Origin: Acinetobacter nectaris CIP 110549
Lineage (GTDB): Bacteria; Pseudomonadota; Gammaproteobacteria; Pseudomonadales; Moraxellaceae
DNA length: 64,000 nucleotides
Direction: 5' to 3'
NCBI RefSeq assembly: GCF_000488215.1
Contig: NZ_KI530723.1
Coordinates: 408,308-472,307 of the forward strand
The notes below the pieces were generated by a model, which worked only from the letters and a program-made list of their open reading frames with translations, was not told where the DNA came from and did no database searches. The position numbers and the translations under genes are program-made. Of this stretch, positions 36,491-46,945 are shown piece by piece. Each line of letters opens with the position of its first letter. Position 1 is the first letter of the stretch.

Positions 36491-36518
36491 AAAAGCCTGA
36501 ACTCAGTTCAGGCTTTTT
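36491..36518. terminator. Bidirectional terminator downstream of dapB
   Basis: AAAAGCCTGAAC (36491-36502) pairs with GTTCAGGCTTTT (36506-36517) across TCA, with A and T runs on both sides. It ends dapB on the minus strand. Confidence 0.9.
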
Positions 36519-36520
36519 CT

Positions 36521-37345
<825 letters not shown>

Positions 37346-37417
37346 CTATTCCTAATGATTAACTCTTTTATCGCGTCTAATATAACAAACTAAAATGCTC
37401 TGTTTATCTTTAAACAT

Positions 37418-37450
37418 AAAAAAACCTACCATTTACAGGTAGGTTTTTTT
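37418..37450 (-). terminator. Terminator of dnaJ
   Basis: AAAAAACCTACC (37419-37430) pairs perfectly with GGTAGGTTTTTT (37438-37449) across a 7-base loop, with an A/T run that becomes a T tract on the minus strand. It separates dnaJ from dapB. Confidence 0.9.
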
Positions 37451-37466
37451 AAGATCATTCAATCGA

Positions 37467-38591
37467 TTAATCGAATGTTTCTTTCAAGCGATCAAAGAAA
37501 GATTTTTTCTTTTCGCTTGAGTGATGGTCTGTACCATCCATAGAAGCTTGAAGTTCTTTAAGTAAATCACGCTGATGACTTGTTAAATTAACAGGCGTTT
37601 CAACGACTATACGGCAAAGTAAATCACCAACCATGCTTGCACGTACTGGACGAACACCCTTGCCACGTAAACGGAAAACTTTTCCATTTTGTGTACCTTC
37701 AGGAATTTTCAAGCTTACACGGCTGTCGAGTGTTGGAATTTCAATTTCTTTACCAAGTGCTGCATCTGCAATACTAATAGGTACATCCATATAAAGGTCT
37801 GCACCATCACGTTGAAATACTGCATGTTCACGTACAGCAACTTCTACATAGAGATCGCCTGCCTGACCATTACGAATCGCTTCACCTTTACCTGTTAAAC
37901 GAACGCGGTCGCCATTATCTACACCAGCAGGAATGGTCACTTCTAGAGACTGTTGACGATCTTTTACGCCCGACCCATGACATGTACCACATGGGTTCTT
38001 AATAATTTTACCTTGTCCATGACACGTACTACATGTTTGCTGTACAGAGAAAAACCCCTGTTGCATACGTACTTGACCTGCACCATGACATGTTGGACAA
38101 GTTTGGACATCATTTGGATTTTGAGAACCTTTACCATCGCAAGTATCACAAGGTGCAGGTGCAGTAAATGTAATGGTTTTTTTAACGCCTGTAACTGCTT
38201 CTTCTAGCGAAAGCTCCATCACATAACGAAGATCGGAGCCTTTACGTTGACGTTGTTGACCACGGCCACCACCACCAAATGCACCACCGAAAATATCACC
38301 AAACTGGCTAAAAATGTCTTCTGCACTAAAACCGCCGCCACCGAAGCCACCAGCACCGAAACCACCTTCAAACGCATTATGTCCCATACGGTCATACATA
38401 CTACGTTTTTCGCCATCTGAAAGTACTTCATAAGCTTCGCTAGCTTCTTTGAACTTATCTTCAGCTTCTTCGTTGTCAGGGTTACGGTCAGGGTGATATT
38501 TCATCGCCAACTTACGGTAGGCTTTTTTAATTTCATCATCACTTGCGGTTTTAGATACACCTAAAACCTCATAATAATCACGTTTAGCCAT
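37467..38591 (-). CDS. dnaJ: Chaperone protein DnaJ
   Basis: DnaJ is the co-chaperone that stimulates DnaK ATPase and delivers unfolded clients. The 374-residue protein has the J domain with the HPD motif (KYHPDRNPD, near residue 33) and a Gly/Phe-rich linker (about 75-110). Four CxxCxGxG zinc repeats follow ([32 protein letters not shown]), then the C-terminal substrate domain. GGAG lies 12 bases upstream. dnaK is not adjacent in this window. Confidence 0.98.
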   Translation of the reverse strand: MAKRDYYEVLGVSKTASDDEIKKAYRKLAMKYHPDRNPDNEEAEDKFKEASEAYEVLSDGEKRSMYDRMGHNAFEGGFGAGGFGGGGFSAEDIFSQFGDIFGGAFGGGGRGQQRQRKGSDLRYVMELSLEEAVTGVKKTITFTAPAPCDTCDGKGSQNPNDVQTCPTCHGAGQVRMQQGFFSVQQTCSTCHGQGKIIKNPCGTCHGSGVKDRQQSLEVTIPAGVDNGDRVRLTGKGEAIRNGQAGDLYVEVAVREHAVFQRDGADLYMDVPISIADAALGKEIEIPTLDSRVSLKIPEGTQNGKVFRLRGKGVRPVRASMVGDLLCRIVVETPVNLTSHQRDLLKELQASMDGTDHHSSEKKKSFFDRLKETFD

Positions 38592-38696
38592 GATAGGCGA
38601 TGCTCCTTACGGAATTTGAAAAAATACGATAACTTTCGAATAGATTGGGTTGTTTAATTATTTTACAAGGGGATATTTGTAGAAAATTTCACATCA

Positions 38697-39119
38697 TTAA
38701 AAAACTGCTTTATTTTTAATATACTTAGCTAGCCCTTTAATAAAAGCATTAAGCAGCATCATCCATGCAATAAAGGCAAAAATAACACCAACAACCGTAC
38801 ACCCTTTTACCCATAAAAAGGTATCCCAATAATAAAAATGTAATGGGATGAACCACAACACAGCAAATATCATTGTGGCAACAAATAACATAATACTACG
38901 CATAACCCAAAGCGCTTGTGCCTGCATCCATACTTCTACATCTTGTGCTTGTGCAACTTTTGCAGACAAAAGGTAGGCAATTACACCCGTAATGACAGTA
39001 AATAAGGCAAAAAACATAAAAACATATGCCCAATTTATTAAACGTCGGTGCTTGAGAATATCGTCTTGCCCCATGTAGTCTAGACCTCTCTCATGACCTC
39101 TTGTGATGCCATGGATCAT
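38697..39119 (-). CDS. Membrane protein of unknown function
   Basis: This 140-residue protein has three hydrophobic helices, roughly residues 29-52, 73-95 and 105-126, and a polar N-terminus, so it should be an inner-membrane protein. I recognise no family. The ATG at 39119 has no clear ribosome binding site. An ATG at 39072-39074, preceded by GAGAGG, would give a 125-residue form. It is upstream of dnaJ on the same strand with a 105-base gap. Confidence 0.65.
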   Translation of the reverse strand: MIHGITRGHERGLDYMGQDDILKHRRLINWAYVFMFFALFTVITGVIAYLLSAKVAQAQDVEVWMQAQALWVMRSIMLFVATMIFAVLWFIPLHFYYWDTFLWVKGCTVVGVIFAFIAWMMLLNAFIKGLAKYIKNKAVF

Positions 39120-39445
39120 TGCTTGAAATTATCTTTTAAAATTAGCCCACTACTATAATGTAGTTTTGTAAATTTAGCACCTCCAATACCCTAATACTTA
39201 GGGATAATTCACAAAACTACTAAACAAAATGTAAGTATTTATGTCATTTATTTAGATGTCTTATAGCAATGCTAATTATAAAAATAAGTCATTTAAATCT
39301 TTTCTATTTTTACGTCAATGCTAGACCAATGGCTAAAGATTTTTCGATATTTATTTGCTATGGTTGAAAGAGATTATTGAGGATTAATAATTCAAAGCAT
39401 CATTCTTTATTTTATAAGAAACATACTCCCTAGAAGGAATTTATT
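39120..39445. other. Promoter region between the membrane protein gene and ppc
   Basis: This 326-base AT-rich interval separates divergent genes and should contain both promoters. I could not single out a promoter, operator or RNA structure, and no credible open frame was seen. Confidence 0.5.
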
Positions 39446-42133
39446 ATGGCACAAGATATCGATGCTCCATTACGCGACGATGTTCGCCTTTTGGGTAATC
39501 TCCTTGGAGAAACCTTAAAAAGGCATGTTGGAGAAGATCTGTTTAACCAAGTTGAACAAATTCGTGCATTGGCAAAAGGTGCAAGTGACGGTCAAATCGA
39601 AGCTGAGAAAAAGCTAGAAGAATTATTTTTAAACCTCGAAGATGATGCTTTCCTTCCACTCACCCGTGCCTTCACGCATTTCTTAAATTTTGCAAATATT
39701 GCAGAGCAGTACCATGTTGTTCGTGGACGCAGAGAAGCTGAGTTCGATACAGCACGAACATCGCCAAATCCACTCATTCCACTATTTGAAAAGTTACAGC
39801 AGCACAATATTGATCAAGAAACGCTATATCAGCAAATTTGTGATTTAAGTATTGAGCTTGTACTTACTGCTCATCCAACAGAAGTCAGCCGCCGTACACT
39901 TATTCAAAAATATGACAATATCAATCGTTGTTTAGAAACATTAGATCAGAAAAAACTTACCCCTCATCAACGTACAAAAATTATTGAAGAACTCAAACAT
40001 TTAATATGTTCGGCATGGCATACCGATGAGATTCGTCAACAACGCCCAACACCTGTAGATGAAGCCAAATGGGGTTTCACTGTTATTGAGCAAACTTTAT
40101 GGAAAGCAATTCCTCGCTTTTTACGTGAGCTGAGTGAGCTGGTCGAAGAAAAATGTGGTAAGCCATTACCTATAGATGCAACCCCAATACGTTTCGCCTC
40201 TTGGATGGGTGGAGATCGTGATGGTAACCCAAATGTCACACATAAAGTAACTCAGCAAGTCCTTTGGTTTTCTCGTTGGCAAGCAACTGATTTATATTTA
40301 CGTGACTTAGAGAGCTTACGTTGGGAATTGTCTATTCAGGAATGTACGCCTGAATTACGTGAAGCTTTAGGCAGTGACCATTCAGAACCATATCGTGAGT
40401 ATTTAAGAGATACTCGTGAACGTTTACGTCTAACGCATGAATGGCTTGCAGATAAGCTACAAGGTAACCCAACTACAGACCACCTTCGACTTATTCGTCA
40501 TAAAAATGATTTATTAGACCCTCTCATGCTGTGTCATAAATCATTGGTTGAATGTAATCTTGCAGAAATTGCCAATGGTAACCTACTCGACTTCATTCAT
40601 CGTGTTCAATGTTTTGGTATTGAATTGCTTAAGCTCGATATCCGTCAGGAGTCTACACGTCACCGCCAAGCCATTTCAGCCATTACCGAATATTTAGGTC
40701 TTGGAAACTTTGAAACGTGGACAGAACAAGCAAAACAAAACTTTTTGCTCAATGAATTACAAAGTAAGCGTCCTTTACTTCCTAAAGTTATTCATGAGCC
40801 GAAAACAAGTTTAATTAATCATCCTGATGTACAAGAAGTGTTTGCAACCATGCGTACACTTGCAGAGCAACCGCCTGAATCATTAGGTGCGTACATTATT
40901 TCAATGGCAGAACACCCAAGTGATGTATTGGCTGTTTTACTTTTACAAAAAGAAGCAGGTATTCAGACTCCTTTACGTGTTGTGCCACTCTTTGAAACGC
41001 TCAAAGATTTAGACGGCGCTGCTGAGGCCATGAATAGCTTATTTAATATGCATTGGTATAAACAGCATATTCAGGGCAAGCATGAAGTCATGATTGGTTA
41101 CTCTGACTCTGCCAAAGATGCAGGATTTATGTCTGCAAACTGGGCACAGTACCGTGCACAAGAAGAACTCACGGCAGTTGCTAAAAAACATGATGTTCGC
41201 TTAACCCTATTCCATGGTCGTGGTGGTTCAATTAGTCGTGGTGGTGCACCAACACAACAAGCACTTTACTCTCAGCCTCCGGGTTCAATTTCAGGTGCTA
41301 TCCGTGTTACTGAACAAGGGGAAATGATTCGCTTTAAGTTTGGTGTTGCCGATATTGCTTTACAAAACTTAGAGATCTACACCGCAGCAACACTCGAAGC
41401 GACATTACTCCCACCTCCTGTACCGAAAAAGGCATGGCGGACGCTTATGGATCAGATGACTGAAACATCTGTGCATGTATACCGTAATACGGTACGTGAA
41501 AATCCACACTTTGTGAGTTATTTACGCACTGTTACGCCTGAGCTCGAATTGCAGATGTTACCGCTAGGTTCTCGTCCTGCAAAACGTAAAGTGAGCGGTG
41601 GTATTGAGTCATTGCGTGCAATTCCATGGGTTTTTGCTTGGACACAAATTCGTTTAATGCTACCTGCATGGTTAGGTACAGGTGCTGCATTAGATGAAAT
41701 ACTCAATGCAGACAAAAAATCGCAACTAGATGAAATGCTACAAGAGTGGCCATATTTCAGAACACTGATTGATATGCTAGAAATGGTATTATCTAAGTCG
41801 GATGGTGATGTTGCTTGGTATTACGAAGCACACCTAACCAACGATCCAAACTTACATGCGCTAGGCAATGAATTGCGTCAAAGACTACAAGATGCAATTG
41901 ATACTCTGCTTCGCTTAAAAGGTGAATCTGAGTTATTAAGCCAAAATGAAGTGCTCGACCAAGCAATGCGTGTACGTAAAACATATCTGCTTCCACTACA
42001 TTTATTGCAAGCAGAATTAATGCGTCGTCGCCGTGCATATGTTGCCGAACATCAAGCAGAGCATACACCTGTAGATCACTCACTGATGGTGAGTATTACA
42101 GGTATTGCCGCAGGTTTACGCAATACAGGTTAA
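39446..42133 (+). CDS. ppc: Phosphoenolpyruvate carboxylase Ppc
   Basis: Ppc carboxylates phosphoenolpyruvate to oxaloacetate, refilling the TCA cycle. The 895-residue protein has the catalytic His in LVLTAHPTEVSRRT, the SWMGGDRDGNP motif, MIGYSDSAKDAGF, and FHGRGGSISRGGAPT. It ends with the conserved SITGIAAGLRNTG. Length is close to E. coli Ppc (883). AAGGAA precedes the ATG. It appears to be a single-gene unit. Confidence 0.98.
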   Translation: MAQDIDAPLRDDVRLLGNLLGETLKRHVGEDLFNQVEQIRALAKGASDGQIEAEKKLEELFLNLEDDAFLPLTRAFTHFLNFANIAEQYHVVRGRREAEFDTARTSPNPLIPLFEKLQQHNIDQETLYQQICDLSIELVLTAHPTEVSRRTLIQKYDNINRCLETLDQKKLTPHQRTKIIEELKHLICSAWHTDEIRQQRPTPVDEAKWGFTVIEQTLWKAIPRFLRELSELVEEKCGKPLPIDATPIRFASWMGGDRDGNPNVTHKVTQQVLWFSRWQATDLYLRDLESLRWELSIQECTPELREALGSDHSEPYREYLRDTRERLRLTHEWLADKLQGNPTTDHLRLIRHKNDLLDPLMLCHKSLVECNLAEIANGNLLDFIHRVQCFGIELLKLDIRQESTRHRQAISAITEYLGLGNFETWTEQAKQNFLLNELQSKRPLLPKVIHEPKTSLINHPDVQEVFATMRTLAEQPPESLGAYIISMAEHPSDVLAVLLLQKEAGIQTPLRVVPLFETLKDLDGAAEAMNSLFNMHWYKQHIQGKHEVMIGYSDSAKDAGFMSANWAQYRAQEELTAVAKKHDVRLTLFHGRGGSISRGGAPTQQALYSQPPGSISGAIRVTEQGEMIRFKFGVADIALQNLEIYTAATLEATLLPPPVPKKAWRTLMDQMTETSVHVYRNTVRENPHFVSYLRTVTPELELQMLPLGSRPAKRKVSGGIESLRAIPWVFAWTQIRLMLPAWLGTGAALDEILNADKKSQLDEMLQEWPYFRTLIDMLEMVLSKSDGDVAWYYEAHLTNDPNLHALGNELRQRLQDAIDTLLRLKGESELLSQNEVLDQAMRVRKTYLLPLHLLQAELMRRRRAYVAEHQAEHTPVDHSLMVSITGIAAGLRNTG

Positions 42134-42174
42134 ATGTTTTAGCAACAATCAATATAGATATAGAGAGTAGTCAT

Positions 42175-42441
42175 CTACTCTCTATATTTTTTTAGCAGTT
42201 TAAAAAATTCATCCATTTCACTTTCATTATACTGGCTCTCCGTCAGCACATGATTTTTTAAATGCTCTTCAATCAGCTCATTCATCAGTCCATTCACTGC
42301 ACCTTTGACCGCAGCAACTTGCTGTAATACCTCTACACAACTCTTTTCTGAGTCATGCACAGTTTTTTGTATGCCATTAATTTGACCTTGCAACCGATTT
42401 AAGCGATTTATAATTTTTCGATTCTCGTGTAAATGACCCAT
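42175..42441 (-). CDS. dmeR: RcnR/DmeR-type nickel/cobalt-responsive repressor
   Basis: This 88-residue all-helical protein is of the CsoR/RcnR family. The nickel/cobalt ligand set of RcnR is exactly placed: His3, Cys35, His60 and His64. FrmR-type formaldehyde sensors lack this histidine pair. The metal-free form should repress, and release when Ni or Co binds. AGGAAA precedes the ATG. It is divergent from a DmeF-like efflux gene with a long inverted repeat between them, as in the known dmeRF pairs of rhizobia. Confidence 0.88.
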   Translation of the reverse strand: MGHLHENRKIINRLNRLQGQINGIQKTVHDSEKSCVEVLQQVAAVKGAVNGLMNELIEEHLKNHVLTESQYNESEMDEFFKLLKKYRE

Positions 42442-42462
42442 ATATAGATTTCCTAAGAAAAT

Positions 42463-42491
42463 AAATATACCATACCCAGTATAGTATATTT
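42463..42491. promoter_or_regulatory. Near-perfect inverted repeat between dmeR and dmeF, predicted repressor operator
   Basis: The arms AAATATACCATAC (42463-42475) and GTATAGTATATTT (42479-42491) match at 12 of 13 positions around the centre CCA. AT-rich arms around a short C-run are typical of RcnR/DmeR operators. It lies between the two divergent start codons. Confidence 0.78.
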
Positions 42492-42503
42492 AGGATTTGT
42501 ATT

Positions 42504-43394
42504 ATGCAAAAAACCACATATTCTCCTACACATTCTCATGTATTTGACGAGGGGAATCCATTAGCGCAAAGAAAAATTTTAATTGCGACAATTTTTACAG
42601 CAGTCATGATGGTATTAGAAATTGTTTGTGGCAGTTTATTTAACTCAATGGCATTGCTTGCAGATGGTTGGCATATGAGTTCACATATGGTGGCTCTCGG
42701 GCTTGCATATGTTGCCTATAAAGCTGCACAACATTATGCAAAAGATCCGCGTTTTTGTTTTGGCACATGGAAAATTGAAGTACTTGCTGCCTATACAAGC
42801 GCAATTATTCTCATGATGGTTGCTGTATTTATGGGATATGAATCTATAGTGCGTTTACTTCACCCAATAGCGATTCAATATAACGATGCTATTTTTGTCG
42901 CAACCCTTGGGCTGATAGTAAATTTAATTTGTGCATGGCTACTTAAAGATAACCACGGTCACGGTCATCATGATATTAACCAAAAAGCTGCTTTTCTACA
43001 CGTTGTTGCAGATGCCGCAACATCTATTTTTGCAATTCTTGCCCTATTTGCAGGGAAATATTTAGGTTGGAATTTTTTAGATTCAGTATTGGGTATTGTT
43101 GGTGCATTTTTGGTTGCGCACTGGGCATGGGGTCTTATTCAACAAGCAGGTAAAACCTTATTAGATGCAGAAATGGATCATCCACTTGTCGAACGTGTTA
43201 TGCACTCTTTTGACATACTTCAAGATAAAATTACCATTACAGATATACATCTTTGGAAAGTTGGAACAGATAAATTTTCTTGTATTTTGGCATTACAAAC
43301 CCATGACTCAAGTATCTCAAGAAATTCGATTCAACAAATACTTTTAAAACAACATGAAATTGTTCATACAAGTATAGAAATAAGGAATATATGA
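42504..43394 (+). CDS. dmeF: DmeF-like CDF cation-efflux transporter
   Basis: This 296-residue inner-membrane CDF protein has six hydrophobic helices. The metal site is ADGWHMSSH in helix two and HVVADAATS in helix five, and a short His-rich loop (DNHGHGHHDI) joins helices four and five. A C-terminal cytoplasmic domain follows. DmeF exports cobalt and nickel in Cupriavidus and Rhizobium. The divergent RcnR-type regulator with Ni/Co ligands supports that substrate. AGGA precedes the ATG. Confidence 0.88.
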   Translation: MQKTTYSPTHSHVFDEGNPLAQRKILIATIFTAVMMVLEIVCGSLFNSMALLADGWHMSSHMVALGLAYVAYKAAQHYAKDPRFCFGTWKIEVLAAYTSAIILMMVAVFMGYESIVRLLHPIAIQYNDAIFVATLGLIVNLICAWLLKDNHGHGHHDINQKAAFLHVVADAATSIFAILALFAGKYLGWNFLDSVLGIVGAFLVAHWAWGLIQQAGKTLLDAEMDHPLVERVMHSFDILQDKITITDIHLWKVGTDKFSCILALQTHDSSISRNSIQQILLKQHEIVHTSIEIRNI

Positions 43395-43518
43395 TATTTT
43401 TCATTGCTTTATTTTTACTTTAGAGAAGGATGCCTTTTAAAAATATTAATTTTTTGCAGAATTTTAATCTAACAACGCGTATCATTGTTTTAATTTTGTC
43501 TGCTTCTTTGGTGCTTTT

Positions 43519-44808
43519 ATGTCATGGTTTCCTCAATGGCGCCCATATCAGGGTGAAACTGAAAATCGTCCCGTTGCAACGAACGAATATCTTCCCGCAT
43601 CTCATAGCATCATTTTAGGTTTACAACATACATTTGCGATGTTTGGTGCAACAGTACTTGCACCTATTCTTATGGGGTTTAATCCAAATCTTGCGATTTT
43701 AATGTCAGGTATATGTACGATCTTGTTTTTTATACTTACAGGTGGTCGTGTACCCAGTTATTTAGGTTCAAGCTTTGCATTTATTTCAGTGGTTGCAGCA
43801 GCAACAGGACATGCAATTGGTGCAGGTGCAAACCCTAACCTAGGTGTTGCACTGGGCGGTATTATGGCATGTGGTATTACTTATGCCATCATTGGTCTGA
43901 TCGTAATGGGGACAGGTACACAGTGGATTGAGAAACTTATGCCGCCTGTTGTTACAGGTGCAGTAGTTATGATTATTGGTCTAAACCTTGCACCTGTTAC
44001 AGTAAAGTCTATTGCGGGTAATCCTTTTGATACTTGGATGGCTCTCATTACCATTTTATGTATGGGTGGAGTTGCTGTTTTCACTAAAGGTTTATTACAA
44101 CGTCTTTTATTACTGCTTGGGCTCGTCCTTTCTTATATTATTTATATTATTGCGACCAATGTTTTAGGATTGGGGCAAACCATCGACTTTGGAAAAATTG
44201 CTGCACAACCATGGTTCGGCATTCCTTCATTTACACACCCAACATTCGATATAAATGCAATTTTAATTATTGCTCCTGTTGCACTTATTCTAGTCGCTGA
44301 AAATCTTGGGCATATTAAAGCGGTTGGCGCAATGACCAATGAAAATCTAACTCCACAACTTGGCAAAGCATTTTTTGCAGATGGTATTGCCACAACTTTA
44401 TCAGGTGGGCTCGGAGCACCCGGTATGACAACTTATGGTGAGAACATTGGTGTTATGTCTGTTACACGTGTTTATTCTTCTATTATCTTTGTGATTGCAG
44501 GTGTATTTGCTGTTTTACTCGGCTTATCACCAAAATTTGGTGCGGTAATCAGTACCATTCCAACTGCATTACTTACAGGTGCATCTATTGTTGTATTTGG
44601 TTTAATTACCATTGCAGGTGCAAAAATTTGGATTCAAAATAAAGTTGATTTTGCACAAAACCATAATCTTATTATTGCTGCCGTGACCATTATTTTAGGT
44701 GCGGGTAATTTTGAATTACACTTTGGTAGTTTTAATTTAGGTGGTATTGGTACAGCAACTTTTGCTGCAATTGCACTCAATTTATTATTTAGCCTGAAAA
44801 AAGTTTAA
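43519..44808 (+). CDS. uraA: Uracil permease, NCS2 family (UraA type)
   Basis: This 429-residue inner-membrane symporter has about 14 hydrophobic segments. The NCS2 transport motifs are of the uracil type: AENLGHIKAVG and MTTYGENIGVMSVTRVYSS contain the two glutamates that bind uracil in UraA. Xanthine-type members differ at these positions. The start ATG is weakly supported (GGTG upstream). It is convergent with a Rieske oxygenase gene and separated from it by a hairpin, so co-regulation is not implied. Confidence 0.88.
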   Translation: MSWFPQWRPYQGETENRPVATNEYLPASHSIILGLQHTFAMFGATVLAPILMGFNPNLAILMSGICTILFFILTGGRVPSYLGSSFAFISVVAAATGHAIGAGANPNLGVALGGIMACGITYAIIGLIVMGTGTQWIEKLMPPVVTGAVVMIIGLNLAPVTVKSIAGNPFDTWMALITILCMGGVAVFTKGLLQRLLLLLGLVLSYIIYIIATNVLGLGQTIDFGKIAAQPWFGIPSFTHPTFDINAILIIAPVALILVAENLGHIKAVGAMTNENLTPQLGKAFFADGIATTLSGGLGAPGMTTYGENIGVMSVTRVYSSIIFVIAGVFAVLLGLSPKFGAVISTIPTALLTGASIVVFGLITIAGAKIWIQNKVDFAQNHNLIIAAVTIILGAGNFELHFGSFNLGGIGTATFAAIALNLLFSLKKV

Positions 44809-44814
44809 AACTTT

Positions 44815-44838
44815 GGGCAGAGTTTTTATGCTCTGCCC
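44815..44838. terminator. Hairpin between convergent permease and Rieske oxygenase genes
   Basis: GGGCAGAG (44815-44822) pairs perfectly with CTCTGCCC (44831-44838) across an 8-base loop. A-rich sequence precedes it, and little T follows on the plus strand. It probably ends transcripts from both sides. Confidence 0.65.
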
Positions 44839-44850
44839 TTATCCATTCTC

Positions 44851-45906
44851 TTAGACAATATAGTTTTTACTCAGCCCCCAATCTGCCAAAATACGGCGAT
44901 ACATGGTCGAAGACCGATCTGCTTCGAAATGTGCCTCCATAGTTAAATCTAAAGGTAATTCCTCAGGTTTTTGTGACTCGACAAACTCTTGGTCTTCAGC
45001 AAAAATTTGTGCATTAAAATCATAAACTGCCTGTAAATCTCCTGTGGTATCAAAATTACGCGTCAGTGGTACAAACAGACGGGTTTTATTGTGAGAAATT
45101 GGACAGCAGGCATTAAGTATTTTCAATACACCATCATTCGGAAAATGCACCGTCAATATTGCTGAAAATGGTGGATATACATCGAATACACGTTTCCATA
45201 AAAAATCTTTCGGTGCTAAATGCTGTAATCCATGCGGATAGTTACTGACATCACTCACATATTCAGTATGCAATCCATAACTTGTTTTTGTCGTTGAGTA
45301 TTTAGGAACGATTGGATTTTCACGGGTCGCAAACGCGTTATGATGTACCCATGCAAAGTGCGCAACGTCAATAAACCCTTCAAGTTGTCGACCACTTGAA
45401 CCTGAAATGTCTACAAATGGCGGTAAAATATTTTGATGTTCCTCGTGCTCCCACGTATCTAACTCAGGAAGCAATGCCACTTCAGGATTTCTATTTTGTA
45501 AACTTGTCCAAACCAACCCATATTTTAAAATGACAGGGAACTTTGTCAGTGAAAACCGATCTGAAATTTTAGCTAAATCAGGTTGTGCAGGAATTTGAGT
45601 ACACTTGCCTTCCGAGTTATAGCGCAACCCATGATAGGGGCAAATAATTTCTTCACCTTCTACCCACCCCTTGGTCAAAGGCACACCACGATGTGGACAA
45701 ATATCACGTACCAAGTGAATCTCTCCACTTTCTGTTTTATATGCTGCAATTTTTACGTCTAATAAAGTGACTTGTTTTGGCTGTGTTGAAAGCTCATCGA
45801 TGGCTGCTATGGGATACCAATGTTGGGATAAAATCTCCCAATCTTTGTCTTCAAACTGGCTATAGCAAGGCTTATTTACTAAATTTATGACTGGGATTGC
45901 ATTCAT
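44851..45906 (-). CDS. Rieske non-heme iron oxygenase, alpha subunit (paralogue 1)
   Basis: This 351-residue protein has the Rieske [2Fe-2S] ligands CPH (Cys70, His72) and CPYH (Cys89, His92). The mononuclear iron site is GFIDVAHFAWVHHN (Asp180, His183, His188), and a late acidic ligand lies in FAEDQEFVESQ. The size and motif style resemble single-component oxygenases such as VanA, HpxD and the caffeine N-demethylases NdmA/NdmB. These demethylate or hydroxylate aromatic and purine rings. The substrate here is unknown. GAGG precedes the ATG. It follows the reductase gene by 27 bases. Confidence 0.9.
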   Translation of the reverse strand: MNAIPVINLVNKPCYSQFEDKDWEILSQHWYPIAAIDELSTQPKQVTLLDVKIAAYKTESGEIHLVRDICPHRGVPLTKGWVEGEEIICPYHGLRYNSEGKCTQIPAQPDLAKISDRFSLTKFPVILKYGLVWTSLQNRNPEVALLPELDTWEHEEHQNILPPFVDISGSSGRQLEGFIDVAHFAWVHHNAFATRENPIVPKYSTTKTSYGLHTEYVSDVSNYPHGLQHLAPKDFLWKRVFDVYPPFSAILTVHFPNDGVLKILNACCPISHNKTRLFVPLTRNFDTTGDLQAVYDFNAQIFAEDQEFVESQKPEELPLDLTMEAHFEADRSSTMYRRILADWGLSKNYIV

Positions 45907-45933
45907 GTTATACCTCGTCTTTTATTTCCACTG

Positions 45934-46899
45934 CTATAAGTTAATTTCTAAAACTGCACTTTTGGCTCTTGAACAACATAAAGCAATGTACTGTTCATCT
46001 GCTTGTTTTTCTTCATCGGATTGAACGGTATCTTGATGGTCAACTTCACCACAGACCACCTGAGTTAAACATGCACCACACATGCCAATTTCACAGGAAA
46101 TGGGTACATTTATGTTATTTTCGATAAGTACTGTTGCGATGGTTTTGTCGTTGGGCACATCAAATACTTCCCTAGTCGAGCTTAATCTGACTTGAAATCC
46201 ATCATCTGAACTGACTGCAATATTTGTTTTTACAGGGGCAAAAGCTTCAAAGAATATTTTCTCATTTGACCATCCATGCTGTATCGATTTTTCAATACAG
46301 ACATCCATAAATGCTTGTGGCCCACACAAATACATTTGGCTCTCTTTTTGAGGTTGTTTTAGCGCATTAGGAAATGTATTTCGAATGCCTTTTCCCTGTA
46401 CTGTTTCAATAATTTCGATAGTTCCATACTGAAAGTCTCGCTTTAGTCTTTCTGAAAATGCCACTTGCTCAATCGTTTTTACATAATAAAAAAGTTTAAA
46501 TTTCTTCTGTGACTGCTCTAAATATTCTGCCATCGTTAAAATAGGCGTAATACCTATGCCACCTGCAACTAAGCAATATTCATCTGATGGTGCCAATTGA
46601 AAATGATTGCGTGGTAATGAAATTGTTAGTTCATGTCCGACACGCAACGTATCGTGAATAAATTGAGAACCACCACGAGAGCTTTTATCTCTTTTTACAC
46701 AAATCGTATAATGTTGTTCATCCGATGGACTACCGACCAAAGAATATTGACGGATCAACATTGGCGTTAAATAAACATCGATATGTGCACCCGCTTCCCA
46801 GCTTGGAAGAGTCACTTTATCTTTTGCCTTAAATACAACCTCAATATTGCCATCACCTTGAAGTGACATACTTTTGACAATAACCGTAATTTTTTCCAT
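45934..46899 (-). CDS. VanB-type oxygenase reductase (FNR plus plant-type ferredoxin)
   Basis: This 321-residue protein joins an N-terminal FAD/NAD-binding ferredoxin-reductase domain to a C-terminal [2Fe-2S] ferredoxin. The reductase domain shows the flavin-binding segment RQYSLVGSPSD and GGIGITPILTMAEYL. The ferredoxin has the cysteine cluster CEIGMCGACLTQVVCGE. Such reductases pass electrons from NAD(P)H to Rieske oxygenases. It lies between two paralogous oxygenase genes, 46 bases after the first and 27 before the second, and is the only visible electron donor for both. Confidence 0.92.
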   Translation of the reverse strand: MEKITVIVKSMSLQGDGNIEVVFKAKDKVTLPSWEAGAHIDVYLTPMLIRQYSLVGSPSDEQHYTICVKRDKSSRGGSQFIHDTLRVGHELTISLPRNHFQLAPSDEYCLVAGGIGITPILTMAEYLEQSQKKFKLFYYVKTIEQVAFSERLKRDFQYGTIEIIETVQGKGIRNTFPNALKQPQKESQMYLCGPQAFMDVCIEKSIQHGWSNEKIFFEAFAPVKTNIAVSSDDGFQVRLSSTREVFDVPNDKTIATVLIENNINVPISCEIGMCGACLTQVVCGEVDHQDTVQSDEEKQADEQYIALCCSRAKSAVLEINL

Positions 46900-46945
46900 A
46901 TTTACTGACTCTTTATCTGTGCCAACATACTTTGAGACGGAATGG

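Noticed and set aside
43430..43618. 62-codon frame before the uracil permease
   Set aside because: The ATG directly touches the only purine-rich site, the frame runs into the permease in another frame, and the hydrophobic stretch is explained by T-rich DNA.
43519..46899. Uracil permease as part of the Rieske oxygenase operon
   Set aside because: The genes are convergent and separated by a hairpin, so a functional link would rest on proximity alone.
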